Of a DNA stretch of 61,794 nucleotides, positions 32,878 to 41,320 are shown one piece after another (position 1 is the first letter of the stretch; each line of letters starts with the position of its first letter). The notes under the pieces are model-generated. The model made no database searches and had not been told where the DNA came from. It saw nothing but the letters and a program-made list of their open reading frames with translations. Origin of the DNA: an uncultured Roseburia sp. (GTDB lineage: Bacteria; Bacillota; Clostridia; Lachnospirales; Lachnospiraceae); assembly GCA_947652855.1 (NCBI GenBank), contig CANTEO010000004.1, positions 1 to 61,794 of the forward strand. Direction: 5' to 3'. Position numbers and translations under genes: made by a program.

Positions 32878-34182
32878 TTACGCTCCTCCCTTCCCCATCA
32901 TATCGTCCAAAAGCTGCCTGGCCGCCCTGCCGGAACGGCCCCCATGGCTCAATTCCCACTGGTTCGCCCTGAGAGCCAGCTCATCCTCCTCCACCGCCAT
33001 TCCCTGTTTTTTCGCAAGGCCCTTTACGATGCTCAAAAATTCCTTCTTATCCGGCGCCCCGAAATAAACCTGCACACCGAACCGCGCCGCAAGCGACAGC
33101 TTCTCCTGCACGGTGTCGTTGCTGTGAAGGTCGTCTGACAGATCCGCCTTGTCCGAAAACTTCTCCCGCACCAGGTGCCTGCGGTTTGACGTCGCATAAA
33201 TCAGCACATTGTCCGGCTTTGGCTCAAGGCCCCCTTCCATCACAGCCTTTAAATATTTATATTCCACCTCAAAATCCTCAAACGAAAGGTCGTCCATATA
33301 GATGATAAATTTGTAATTCCTGTCCCGAACCAAAGCGATCACGTCAGAAAGGCTCCGAAACTGATGCTTATACAGCTCAATGACGCGTAAGCCCCTTCCA
33401 TAGTATTGATTGGCGATCGCCTTTATGCTGGTGGACTTTCCGGTTCCCGCGTCGCCGTACAGCAGGCAATTGTTCGCCTTCCTGCCGCTGACAAAGGCTT
33501 CTGTGTTGTCGGTCAGCTTCTTTTTCGCGCTCTCATAGCCGATCAAGTCGGAAAGCGTCACGTCAGAAAGGCTTAAAATCGGAGACAGCGCGGCTCCCGC
33601 CGGGGTTTCCTTTACGCGAAACGCCTTATGCAGGCCCAGCTTCCCTACGCCAAGCTCCCCGTAAAACTGCGCCACGGCCGCCTGAAACGCCCTGTCGCTG
33701 TCCGCCTTCGCCAAATCAGAGCAAAGCGCGGCAAGCCTCTCCCTCACCCAAACGGGATAAAAAGCCCCCTCTCCAATAGGCGCGCAGCGTAAGATCAGAT
33801 CCGCCCCAAACACGCCAAGCCGGGATTCCCATGCAGAAAAGTCAAATGCAAACAGCCGGCGGAAAATGGCGAAGTCATGCAAAGCGGCCGCTTGCAGCGC
33901 CCCGCCCGCCTCTTGCCTGTTCTCGCAGGCCCTGCTGTACGGGTTTTCATTCTCCGCCAAAAGCATCGTCAGAAATGCCTGCCAGAGATTCCCCGAGAGC
34001 CCGCGGCTTTCCGCAAGGCAAAGCAGGCCGTTTAAGCCCTGAGCGCACTGATCGGAAAGCGCGCGCCGATCGGCCTCAAAAGAGGCCCCGCTTTCCACTC
34101 GTTCCATCCAATCCGCAAAGCGATAAAACAAATCTCCGTACTCTAGCTCCCTGTATAAAATCAATCCCATTCCACTGCCCAT
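32878..34182 (-). CDS. DUF815 AAA-type ATPase
   Basis: 434 residues from ATG 34182, with GGAGAGGGAG upstream; the longer frame overlaps pheA. Helical N-terminal half of no known fold; the C-terminal half has the Walker A GDAGTGKST, Walker B FIIYMDDLSFE and a sensor in IYATSNRRHLVREKF. This is the DUF815 family, function unknown. Its placement at the head of ppx-ppk1 suggests a tie to polyphosphate, which is inference. Confidence 0.85.
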   Translation of the reverse strand: MGSGMGLILYRELEYGDLFYRFADWMERVESGASFEADRRALSDQCAQGLNGLLCLAESRGLSGNLWQAFLTMLLAENENPYSRACENRQEAGGALQAAALHDFAIFRRLFAFDFSAWESRLGVFGADLILRCAPIGEGAFYPVWVRERLAALCSDLAKADSDRAFQAAVAQFYGELGVGKLGLHKAFRVKETPAGAALSPILSLSDVTLSDLIGYESAKKKLTDNTEAFVSGRKANNCLLYGDAGTGKSTSIKAIANQYYGRGLRVIELYKHQFRSLSDVIALVRDRNYKFIIYMDDLSFEDFEVEYKYLKAVMEGGLEPKPDNVLIYATSNRRHLVREKFSDKADLSDDLHSNDTVQEKLSLAARFGVQVYFGAPDKKEFLSIVKGLAKKQGMAVEEDELALRANQWELSHGGRSGRAARQLLDDMMGKGGA

Positions 34183-34199
34183 GCCCGCTCCCTCTCCTG

Positions 34200-35168
34200 T
34201 CAATAATTTCCTAGTATCTTTAAGTTCACCGTCACGCCCCAAAGCCCCTGCAGCGCGTTCTGCACGGCCCCGTCCGTCAAGCTCCCCTCAAAATCTATGA
34301 AAAAGCGGTATTCCCAGGGCCTTCCCTGTATGGGCCTGGATTCAATCTTTTTCATGTTCAGGTTGTTGTAAATCAGATGGGAAAGCGTGCGGTATAAGGA
34401 TCCGCTTTCGTTGGCGCGGGGAATCTCAAAGCAAATGCTGATTTTGCCTGCGCCCTTCGAAAACACCCGCTCTCCCGTCACGATAATAAACCGGGTGGAA
34501 TTCGAAGCGTTATTTTGAATCCCTTCCTCCAAAACCTTTAATCCATAGATGTCCTTTGTGATCTTCGAGGCGATCGCCGCCCTGCCCTTCACGCCATCCT
34601 CTTTGACTTTTTTCGCGGCCCCCGCCGTGTTGCGCGTGCCGTGCGTCTGCCAGTCGGGGCGCGCCCCCAGATAAGCGGAGCACTGCGCCAACGCCTGGGC
34701 GTGAGAATACACGTCCGTAATGTCGGAAAGCCGCGCGTCGCAAAGGCCAAGCAGGCAGTGCTCAATTTTTATGATCTGCTCGCCAATAATGCTGTTGTCG
34801 TACTCCACCAGCAGGTCATAATTTTCCGAAACGATCCCCGCGGAAGAATTTTCAATGGGCAGCACCGCGTAATCGGCTTCCTTCGCCGCGATCGCCTCCA
34901 TCGCGTCCCGCCACGTGCCCACATGGCCGCTTTTTATGTCCGCGCCAAAAAAAGTCTGCATCGCCTGCTGGCTGTAAGCGCCCTCCACGCCCTGAAATAA
35001 GACGCGCGCGCCATGAAAGTCAAGCCGCCCGACCTGCCTGTAGCCAAAGATTTTCCCGCCTTCCATAAGGCGCTTCCCGACCAGCTCCTCCGTTAAGCGC
35101 ATCCGTTTTTGATATAGCTCCACAATCTGCCCGTCAATTGCAGACAGCCTCTTTTGCATCTCCTGCAC
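34200..35168 (-). CDS. pheA: Prephenate dehydratase with reduced chorismate mutase domain
   Basis: 322 residues. Prephenate dehydratase covers about 54-232 with the catalytic TRF at 225-227; an ACT domain follows with ESRP at 276-279, the phenylalanine feedback site. The N-terminus (1-36) is one helix like the first helix of AroQ chorismate mutase, RLSAIDGQIVELYQKRMRL, but the next two helices (some 45-50 residues) are missing. GTG 35168 with GGAGG upstream is used; an ATG is 9 nt inside. Makes phenylpyruvate for phenylalanine. Confidence 0.88.
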   Translation of the reverse strand: MQEMQKRLSAIDGQIVELYQKRMRLTEELVGKRLMEGGKIFGYRQVGRLDFHGARVLFQGVEGAYSQQAMQTFFGADIKSGHVGTWRDAMEAIAAKEADYAVLPIENSSAGIVSENYDLLVEYDNSIIGEQIIKIEHCLLGLCDARLSDITDVYSHAQALAQCSAYLGARPDWQTHGTRNTAGAAKKVKEDGVKGRAAIASKITKDIYGLKVLEEGIQNNASNSTRFIIVTGERVFSKGAGKISICFEIPRANESGSLYRTLSHLIYNNLNMKKIESRPIQGRPWEYRFFIDFEGSLTDGAVQNALQGLWGVTVNLKILGNY

Positions 35169-35225
35169 GTCCCTTACGCCTCCTCTGTTCCGTTACGGCT
35201 TGGCCTTCGCCCTTTCTTAACTATT

Positions 35226-35254
35226 ATTTTACAACATTCCTTTTTTGACTGCAA
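35226..35254 (-). promoter_or_regulatory. Promoter of pheA
   Basis: Minus strand TTGCAG (35249-35254), 17-nt spacer, TAAAAT (35226-35231). It is divergent from the promoter at 35276. No T-box is seen in the 60-nt leader. Confidence 0.65.
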
Positions 35255-35275
35255 GATTCCCTTGCAACTTCCCAT

Positions 35276-35303
35276 TTGAAAAGTTATACTGGGATATTAT
35301 AAA
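35276..35303 (+). promoter_or_regulatory. Promoter of the DUF5050 gene
   Basis: TTGAAA (35276-35281), 16-nt spacer, TATAAA (35298-35303); GGAGG follows at 35316-35320. Confidence 0.65.
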
Positions 35304-35326
35304 AATGAAATTTAGGGAGGAAGCAT

Positions 35327-36340
35327 ATGAATGCAAAAAAACTGTCGCGATTTCTCATTCCGGCCGCCATCATCTTATTTATAATAGGCTTCGCCGCCTA
35401 TCGCTATTACAGGAACCGAACCATCTTCAACGATGGCTATGTCAATGGCAATTCGCCCGGGAACCTCTATAATTACGGCCTTTTCTGCGAGCATGACGGC
35501 ACGATTTATTTCAGCAACCCAAACGACAACCATTTCCTGTATTCCATGAACGCGAATGGAGGAAACGTCACAAAGCTGTATGAGGACGTCGTGTCTTTCA
35601 TCAATGCCGACGACAACTATATCTATTATGTCCGCAACAACGCCAGCACCGACTCCACGGTCGCCACGCTAAGCCTAAACACGAACAGCCTTTGCCGCTA
35701 CAGCCTGAAAACGAAACGGGTGAAGGTTTTGGACAAAGACCCTTCCATCTATGCTTCATTGATCGGAAATTACTTATATTACATACACTACAGCACGGAA
35801 ACCGCCTCTACGCTTTACCGCGTGAAGATTGACGGCTCCGAAAAAGAGCAGGTGGACAAAAACCCTTATTTCACCTGTTCCGCAAACGGGCAGTATTTTT
35901 ATTACAACGGCGTGGCGAAAGACCACAACATTTACCAAATGGACACTGCGAACGGAGGATCCCACATCATCAGCGAGGGGAATTTCTGGATGCCTTCCGC
36001 GGACAATGAGGCGATTTACTTCCTCGACTGCGAAGACAACTATTCCCTTGTGAAAATGGGCCGTTTTGACGAGGCTCCAAAGACAGTCGTAAGCGACCGG
36101 ATTGAATCATATAATGTCTGCGGCGACACCATCTATTTTCAAAGGAACAACCTAAATGACGACGCCGCCCTTTGCAGCGTAAAGACAGACGGCAGCGACT
36201 ATCGCGTGATCCTGGAGGGCAGCTATTCCAATATTAACGCGACTTCCCGGTACGTCTATTTTTCCAGGACGGGGCAGGATAATATGATGTTCCAGATGCC
36301 GCTCAATGGAAACGGAAGCGTCTCCACGTTCAATCCATAA
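35327..36340 (+). CDS. Membrane-anchored DUF5050 beta-propeller-like protein
   Basis: 337 residues: one N-terminal membrane segment (about 9-25), then an extracellular repeat region typical of DUF5050, with many strands of the form YIYYVRNN, YLYYIHYS, GQYFYYNG, AIYFLDCED, RYVYFSRTG every 40 or so residues, alternating with Lys-Asp-Gly turns. Probably a propeller that binds a ligand outside; no catalytic residues are recognised. GGAGG precedes the ATG. Confidence 0.8.
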   Translation: MNAKKLSRFLIPAAIILFIIGFAAYRYYRNRTIFNDGYVNGNSPGNLYNYGLFCEHDGTIYFSNPNDNHFLYSMNANGGNVTKLYEDVVSFINADDNYIYYVRNNASTDSTVATLSLNTNSLCRYSLKTKRVKVLDKDPSIYASLIGNYLYYIHYSTETASTLYRVKIDGSEKEQVDKNPYFTCSANGQYFYYNGVAKDHNIYQMDTANGGSHIISEGNFWMPSADNEAIYFLDCEDNYSLVKMGRFDEAPKTVVSDRIESYNVCGDTIYFQRNNLNDDAALCSVKTDGSDYRVILEGSYSNINATSRYVYFSRTGQDNMMFQMPLNGNGSVSTFNP

Positions 36341-36368
36341 AAATATCCGTAATTTAGCGCTGCGCCGG

Positions 36369-36398
36369 TTGACAAATCCAATCCCACTGTGATATGAT
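36369..36398 (+). promoter_or_regulatory. Promoter of the ABC-F leader
   Basis: TTGACA (36369-36374), 18-nt spacer, TATGAT (36393-36398). The transcript would begin near 36405, some 208 nt ahead of the ABC-F start. Confidence 0.85.
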
Positions 36399-36412
36399 AG
36401 CGGCATTGAAAT

Positions 36413-36544
36413 GAGAGGGGTGAAAGGATGAAGAAATAATGCGCTCTTGACTGCACACATAAGCTTTACGGCAGGGATCTTATTCCTGCGCCGTATTCTG
36501 CTGTGCCGCCAAAAGTGGGTTATTTCTTCTGCCCTCTCTTTTTT
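36413..36544 (+). promoter_or_regulatory. Ribosome-controlled transcription attenuator
   Basis: The 3' arm 36520-36538 ends in a T6 run (36539-36544). Its two halves pair with GAAGAAATAA (36430-36439, 10 bp) and GAGAGGG (36413-36419, 7 bp). Inside lie GCACA/TGTGC (36453-36457, 36502-36506) and TACGGC-AGG/CCT-GC-GCCGTA (36467-36495). The 5' arm is the ribosome site and codons of a three-residue leader peptide, so a ribosome stalled there would prevent the terminator. This is the logic of antibiotic-induced ABC-F genes. Confidence 0.8.
36428..36439 (+). CDS. Three-codon leader peptide Met-Lys-Lys
   Basis: ATG AAG AAA TAA with a strong ribosome site, GAGGGGTGAAAGG, directly upstream. It lies in the 5' arm of the attenuator. 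Such minimal leader peptides are known ahead of induced ABC-F resistance genes. Translation is inferred. Confidence 0.7.
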   Translation: MKK

Positions 36545-36612
36545 GTGCGCAAAAATATGAGACAGGGAAATTGAACGCACCCGGCTTTTCGGCGGCAGGA
36601 AAGGAGGCCGCT

Positions 36613-38136
36613 ATGTCTCAAATCAGCGTAAACAGCCTGACCTTCGCATACGAAGGCAGCTTTGACAACATTTTTGAAAACGTGTCCTTTTCCATTGACA
36701 CTGACTGGAAACTGGGCTTAATTGGCCGCAACGGCAAAGGAAAGACGACATTTTTGCGCCTTCTGGAGGGCGGCCTGCCCTACACGGGGAGCATCCACGC
36801 CGCAACGGCGTTTGACTATTTCCCATACTCCATCTCATCCGAGCAGATGCAAAGGCCGGCGGCGGAATGGCTTAATGAGATTAAGCCTATGGGCGAATTA
36901 TGGCGCCTCCAATGCGAACTGGGGCAGATGCAGGAAGACATAGAAATTCTATACAGGCCGTTTTGCTCCCTAAGCCCGGGCGAACGGGCTAAGACGTTGC
37001 TTGCGGCTCTGTTTTCCGGCGAAAACGATTTTTTGCTCATTGATGAGCCGACCAATCACCTGGATTTTAAGGCGCGGGAGGCAGTGAAGCAATATCTGGC
37101 CCAAAAAAAGGGGTTTCTCCTCGTTTCCCATGACAGGGATTTGCTGGACGCCTGCATAGACCACGTCCTGGCCTTAAACCGTCAGACGATTGAAGTGCAA
37201 AGCGGGAATTTCTCAAGCTGGTGGGAAAACAAACGAAGAAGCGACGCCTTCGCGAAGTCAGAAAACGAAAAGCATTTAAAAGAAATAGACCAATTGCGCC
37301 AGGCTTCGGCGCGCGCCAGCCAATGGGCGGATCAAAATGAGCGCTCCAAGATCGGCTATATGCCGGTCAAAGAACACCGGTTTCTTGGAACAAGGCCCTA
37401 TATCGGCTCAAAAACAAAAAAAATGCAGCGCCGCGTCAAGCAGATGCAGACGCGCATGGAGCGTGAGATTACGGCCAAAGAAGGTCTGTTGAAAGACCTG
37501 GAGGAGCCGGAGGACTTAAAGCTTGCGCCGCTTTCGCATCCCAAGGAACGGCTATTCGACATCCGGGAGTATTCCGTTTCTTATTCCGGCGCGAGCAAGC
37601 CCGTATTCCAAAATCTCTCGCTTTCCCTGCGCCAGGGGGAGCGGCTCGCCCTGCACGGAGCGAACGGCTGCGGAAAATCGACGCTAATGAAGCTCTTGCT
37701 GCAAAAAGCAGGCGTGCCTGACGTACCCTTAAGCGTCACGGAGCAGGGGGCTTTTGACGCCGCCTCAGGCCTGGTCATTTCCTACGTCAGCCAGGACACC
37801 TCCCTGTTAAAAGGACGCATCCCGGAATTTTGCATAGAGCGCGGCTTAAAGGAGGCCTTATTTTGCGCCATCCTCCGCCAGCTCGACTTTGGGCGGGATC
37901 AATTCTTAAAGGACATGAGGGATTTTTCTGATGGGCAGAAAAAAAAGGCGCTGCTGGCGGCAAGCCTGCTTACGCCCGCGCACCTTTATGTATGGGATGA
38001 GCCGTTAAATTACGTTGACGTGTTTTCCCGTATGCAGCTAGAAAAGCTGCTGCTTTCCGCAAAGCCGACGATGCTGTTTGTGGAGCATGACGCGCGGTTT
38101 CAAGAAACCGTCGCGACCAGGACGGCCGCGCTTTAA
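36613..38136 (+). CDS. ABC-F ribosome protection protein, Lsa/CplR-like
   Basis: 507 residues, two ATPase domains and no membrane part. Walker A sites 38-46 and 349-357, signatures SPGER (121-125) and FSDGQ (438-442), Walker B DEPTNHLD (144-151) and the variant DEPLNYVD (462-469), also seen in Lsa proteins, as are DTDWKLGLIGRNGKGKTT and the final PTMLFVEHDARF. The linker (about 190-300) would reach the ribosome's peptidyl transferase site. Relatives protect against lincosamides, streptogramin A and pleuromutilins; drug range here is inferred. AAGGAGG precedes the ATG. Confidence 0.88.
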   Translation: MSQISVNSLTFAYEGSFDNIFENVSFSIDTDWKLGLIGRNGKGKTTFLRLLEGGLPYTGSIHAATAFDYFPYSISSEQMQRPAAEWLNEIKPMGELWRLQCELGQMQEDIEILYRPFCSLSPGERAKTLLAALFSGENDFLLIDEPTNHLDFKAREAVKQYLAQKKGFLLVSHDRDLLDACIDHVLALNRQTIEVQSGNFSSWWENKRRSDAFAKSENEKHLKEIDQLRQASARASQWADQNERSKIGYMPVKEHRFLGTRPYIGSKTKKMQRRVKQMQTRMEREITAKEGLLKDLEEPEDLKLAPLSHPKERLFDIREYSVSYSGASKPVFQNLSLSLRQGERLALHGANGCGKSTLMKLLLQKAGVPDVPLSVTEQGAFDAASGLVISYVSQDTSLLKGRIPEFCIERGLKEALFCAILRQLDFGRDQFLKDMRDFSDGQKKKALLAASLLTPAHLYVWDEPLNYVDVFSRMQLEKLLLSAKPTMLFVEHDARFQETVATRTAAL

Positions 38137-38143
38137 AAACGGC

Positions 38144-38176
38144 TGGCCGCCCCCGGCTTACTGCCAGGGGCGGCCA
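38144..38176. terminator. Hairpin between the ABC-F and membrane protein genes
   Basis: TGGCCGCCCC (38144-38153) pairs perfectly with GGGGCGGCCA (38167-38176). Converging genes; T tract weak, so termination is probable but not certain. Confidence 0.6.
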
Positions 38177-38202
38177 TGCCCAATCCCTTCTTCCAACGCA
38201 TC

Positions 38203-39261
38203 CTATGGCATCGTCCCAATGCCGTCTCCCGTGCCATAGCTTTCAAATACGGTAATCAGCAGCAGCCCGTTTTCAAACTCCGTCTGGAACTCTCCATCAA
38301 TCGCAGACGCATACAGCTCAAACGTCCCGTCCTCCACCGAAAGCAAAAACTGGATATCCACATCCTTCTTCTCCCCGTCAGAAAAGCATCTCCCATGAAA
38401 CTCCACGACATCCTGCCCCTGATCCGACTTAAAATAGCTCCATTCGCAGTTTTCAAAGAATGCGTCAAACGCGTCGCCATAGCTGATGTCGGGATACGAC
38501 CCCGGGTGGCCCGAGACAACCATGCGGACGTACTTATCTGACCCTTCTAATAAATCCGAGCGGACTCCAAAGAAAAGGAACACTCCTGCGCTTACCGTCG
38601 CAAGGGCCGCCAAAATATAATTGAGCTTAGACAGCCTGGAATTATAACGCTCCTTTTCATACGCGTTGACTGGCGCATCGGAAGACAAATATTTCAAAAG
38701 GCATCCGGCAATCGACTCTTTCTCCAAAGCCGTTTTGTAAGTTTCCTTTGCAGGCACAAGCGTAAGCACGCCTTCTTCCTCCTGAAAAATGTGCTTGCAG
38801 CGCTTTCCCTGTACGCAGACATTCCCATTCTCATCCAGATAGACGCTCTTTACGGCCTGGCAATGCATCTCACTGACTGCTTTCTTTAACGCCTGCCGAT
38901 CCTTTACCGTCATCAGCTTTAAGCATTCGTCCGCCAATGAGTTTTTCTTCACATTCACGATAGGAACCACGACGTCCAAATAAGCATAGACCAAGGCGCA
39001 GCCTGCAAAAATAAGGCCAGCCATTTCATTCACCATATACCAGACGGAAATCTCTCCCTCCATAATGGATGACAGATCGCGCAAGGCGACCCTTCCCCAT
39101 AGGAAAAGAGCCAACACGGCCAACACCTTTCCTATTTTGCCCCACCTCTTTTCGCTGCTGCGTATTTTCTGCGCCAGCAAGGAAAGCTCCTCAAACTCTT
39201 CCCTCACTTCAATCCCAGGCTCTAACGCCTTTTCATGCTCCTCTCCATTTGTACCAAACAT
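38203..39261 (-). CDS. Unknown membrane protein
   Basis: 352 residues. Cytosolic start, two close membrane segments (about 45-65 and 77-97), a cytosolic middle with a Cys-x-Gly-x-Arg-Cys piece, a third segment (about 222-241) and an extracellular tail with YGDAFDAFFENCEWSYFKSDQG, a pattern I associate with hypothetical secreted domains in Clostridia. GGAGG precedes the ATG. No function can be assigned. Confidence 0.7.
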   Translation of the reverse strand: MFGTNGEEHEKALEPGIEVREEFEELSLLAQKIRSSEKRWGKIGKVLAVLALFLWGRVALRDLSSIMEGEISVWYMVNEMAGLIFAGCALVYAYLDVVVPIVNVKKNSLADECLKLMTVKDRQALKKAVSEMHCQAVKSVYLDENGNVCVQGKRCKHIFQEEEGVLTLVPAKETYKTALEKESIAGCLLKYLSSDAPVNAYEKERYNSRLSKLNYILAALATVSAGVFLFFGVRSDLLEGSDKYVRMVVSGHPGSYPDISYGDAFDAFFENCEWSYFKSDQGQDVVEFHGRCFSDGEKKDVDIQFLLSVEDGTFELYASAIDGEFQTEFENGLLLITVFESYGTGDGIGTMP

Positions 39262-39342
39262 TCGTATCTCTCCTCCATTTCATTTGTTTTACATATTCTA
39301 ACAAATCGGATAGACACGGACTGTCCAGTTCAAAAAAATTTT

Positions 39343-39392
39343 TAAAAAAACGGATAGGCCATGGCTTTTTCACTGATCCATAGCCTATCCGT
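39343..39392 (-). terminator. Terminator of the chemotaxis receptor gene
   Basis: Minus strand stem of 15 bp with one mismatch (39350-39364 with 39378-39392), followed by a run of seven T. Confidence 0.85.
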
Positions 39393-39478
39393 TCCCGGAT
39401 TTGCCTTATCTTCGTTTTTTTTAGCCAAAGGCCGCCATGAGCTTTGCGCCCATGCCTATGTACAGCGCCCTATCAGCC

Positions 39479-41149
39479 TCACCTCTTTAACTTAAAGGAA
39501 CTCATCAGCCTCTTAAGCATGCCCGCCTGAGACGAAAGCTCCTCACTGGCGGCCGCGCACTCTTCGCTGGTGGCGGAATTCGTCTGAACCACGGCAGAAA
39601 TCTGCTCCACGCCTTCCGTGACCTGCGCAATGGCGTCTGACTGCTTCTCTATCGCCTCTACGACAACCGACATCCTGGAGGTCACGTTCCCTGCAAGCTC
39701 GCCCGTCCGCTCCAAGGATTCCGTCACATTGCTCATCGCACGGTCGCCTTCCGTGACTGCGGCTATCGAGCCTTCAATCAGCTCTTTTGTCGCCTTTGCC
39801 GCCTCATCGGACTTTGAGGCCAAATTCCGCACCTCATCCGCGACGACTGCGAAGCCTTTGCCCGCGACTCCCGCGCGCGCCGCCTCCACTGCGGCATTTA
39901 AGGCAAGTATATTGATCTGGAACGCAATGTTCTCAATCGTGGCGATAATCTCGCTGATTTCCTTTGAGGTTCCAGAAATATTCCCCATCGCCGCATCCAG
40001 CTCTCTCACGTAGTCCATGCTGATGCCAAGCTGCGCCCCGGCCTGATTGACGAAATTGCCCACTTCCGCGGCCGCCTCCGACGTCTGCCTCGCGTTCTCG
40101 GAAATGTCCGCGATCGTGGCGGAAATCTCCTCCACCGCGCTGGCCTGCTCAGTCGCTCCCTGAGCCATGGACTGCGCGCTGCCGGACACCTGATCGGATT
40201 CGACGGAAACCTTTCCGGCGCTGTCCGCAATCTGGCCCATCGCCCGGTTCAGCCCGGCCCCAATGCTGTCTAAGGACACTTTAATGGAGTGAAAATCGCC
40301 CATATAGTCGTGCATTGCGTCCTGCGTCAAGTCGCCGTCCGCTATGGAGCCAAGCACGCCGTCTATCTCGCCGATATAAGAGCGCAGGCGGCGTATGGTC
40401 CCCTCAAAAATCTGGCCCAACATCCCAATCTCATCATTGGAACGGACATTGACGCGAATCTCTTCCCCGCTGTCCAGGCCCAAGTCGCCATGCTCTAACC
40501 GCAACGCGATCTGCGTGATCTTTTTCAAAGGCTTAGAAACTCGTTTTCCTAAATATATGCCCAGGAAAATAACGCAAAGGAGGATGGTGACGGCGCCCGA
40601 AGCGGTGACAAGCCAAATCACAATGGAAGTGCCCCTCTCAGCCTCTGCTTTTGAAATTCCGGCGAAGATCAGGCCGTTGACCTCGCCATCCGCCCCTTCG
40701 GTCGGGACATAAGAGCATAAGAAGCTCTGATCCATAATCTCCGTCTCGCCTACATAAGACTGCCCTTTTTCCAAAACAATATCGCAAAGCTCAGAAGAGA
40801 GCTTCGTGCCGACCACCCGCTCCCCATCCTGCATGACAGTACTGTAAGCCCTCGTGTCCCCTTCAAAGATCGTAAACTCACAGCCCATGCGCTCCTTCAG
40901 GTCATCCAGCAATTGATTCTTATCTTCACCGTCAGACACCCTGCCAAGCTCATAGGCCAGCATATTCGTCCCATTGGTGCAGCGTGTCTTCTGCATCCGC
41001 TCCACCAGCCCATTGAACACAAAAACGCAGATAAACACTGCCAACACAACGGAAATAATCTGCATGAACGCCACGACAAGGCCAACTTTTCGTCCGATAT
41101 GCCCATATTTCCGCTTCGCTCCGTCCCCATTCATCTGGACTTTTCCCAT
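39479..41149 (-). CDS. Methyl-accepting chemotaxis protein
   Basis: 556 residues. Membrane segment 1 (about 23-47), extracellular sensor of about 125 residues with a single-PAS-like (sCache type) look, segment 2 (about 174-200), HAMP, then the signalling coil with the tip EIIATIENIAFQINILALNAAVEAARAG pattern (interrupted here for length: IAFQINILALNAAVEAARAG). No other chemotaxis gene is nearby. GGAGGGA precedes the ATG. Ligand unknown. Confidence 0.92.
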   Translation of the reverse strand: MGKVQMNGDGAKRKYGHIGRKVGLVVAFMQIISVVLAVFICVFVFNGLVERMQKTRCTNGTNMLAYELGRVSDGEDKNQLLDDLKERMGCEFTIFEGDTRAYSTVMQDGERVVGTKLSSELCDIVLEKGQSYVGETEIMDQSFLCSYVPTEGADGEVNGLIFAGISKAEAERGTSIVIWLVTASGAVTILLCVIFLGIYLGKRVSKPLKKITQIALRLEHGDLGLDSGEEIRVNVRSNDEIGMLGQIFEGTIRRLRSYIGEIDGVLGSIADGDLTQDAMHDYMGDFHSIKVSLDSIGAGLNRAMGQIADSAGKVSVESDQVSGSAQSMAQGATEQASAVEEISATIADISENARQTSEAAAEVGNFVNQAGAQLGISMDYVRELDAAMGNISGTSKEISEIIATIENIAFQINILALNAAVEAARAGVAGKGFAVVADEVRNLASKSDEAAKATKELIEGSIAAVTEGDRAMSNVTESLERTGELAGNVTSRMSVVVEAIEKQSDAIAQVTEGVEQISAVVQTNSATSEECAAASEELSSQAGMLKRLMSSFKLKR

Positions 41150-41203
41150 CTTACTTCCCTCCGTTTTATTATAATCATTTGCGCGTCATGCGCCTTCCTT
41201 TCT

Positions 41204-41209
41204 ATTATA
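41204..41209 (-). promoter_or_regulatory. Extended -10 promoter of the chemotaxis receptor gene
   Basis: Minus strand TGTTATAAT: TATAAT at 41204-41209 with TG one base upstream; the -35 (TTTTCA) is poor. It is not a sigma-28 type motif. Confidence 0.5.
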
Positions 41210-41320
41210 ACACAGGCCAATAGATTTTGAAAAGAGTGAATCTGCATGACGCCGCAGCTTTGTGTCTGGAACTCGCCGGCAGCGGTTTGGAACGCGCTTT
41301 ACTGACGCCGCACATATACG

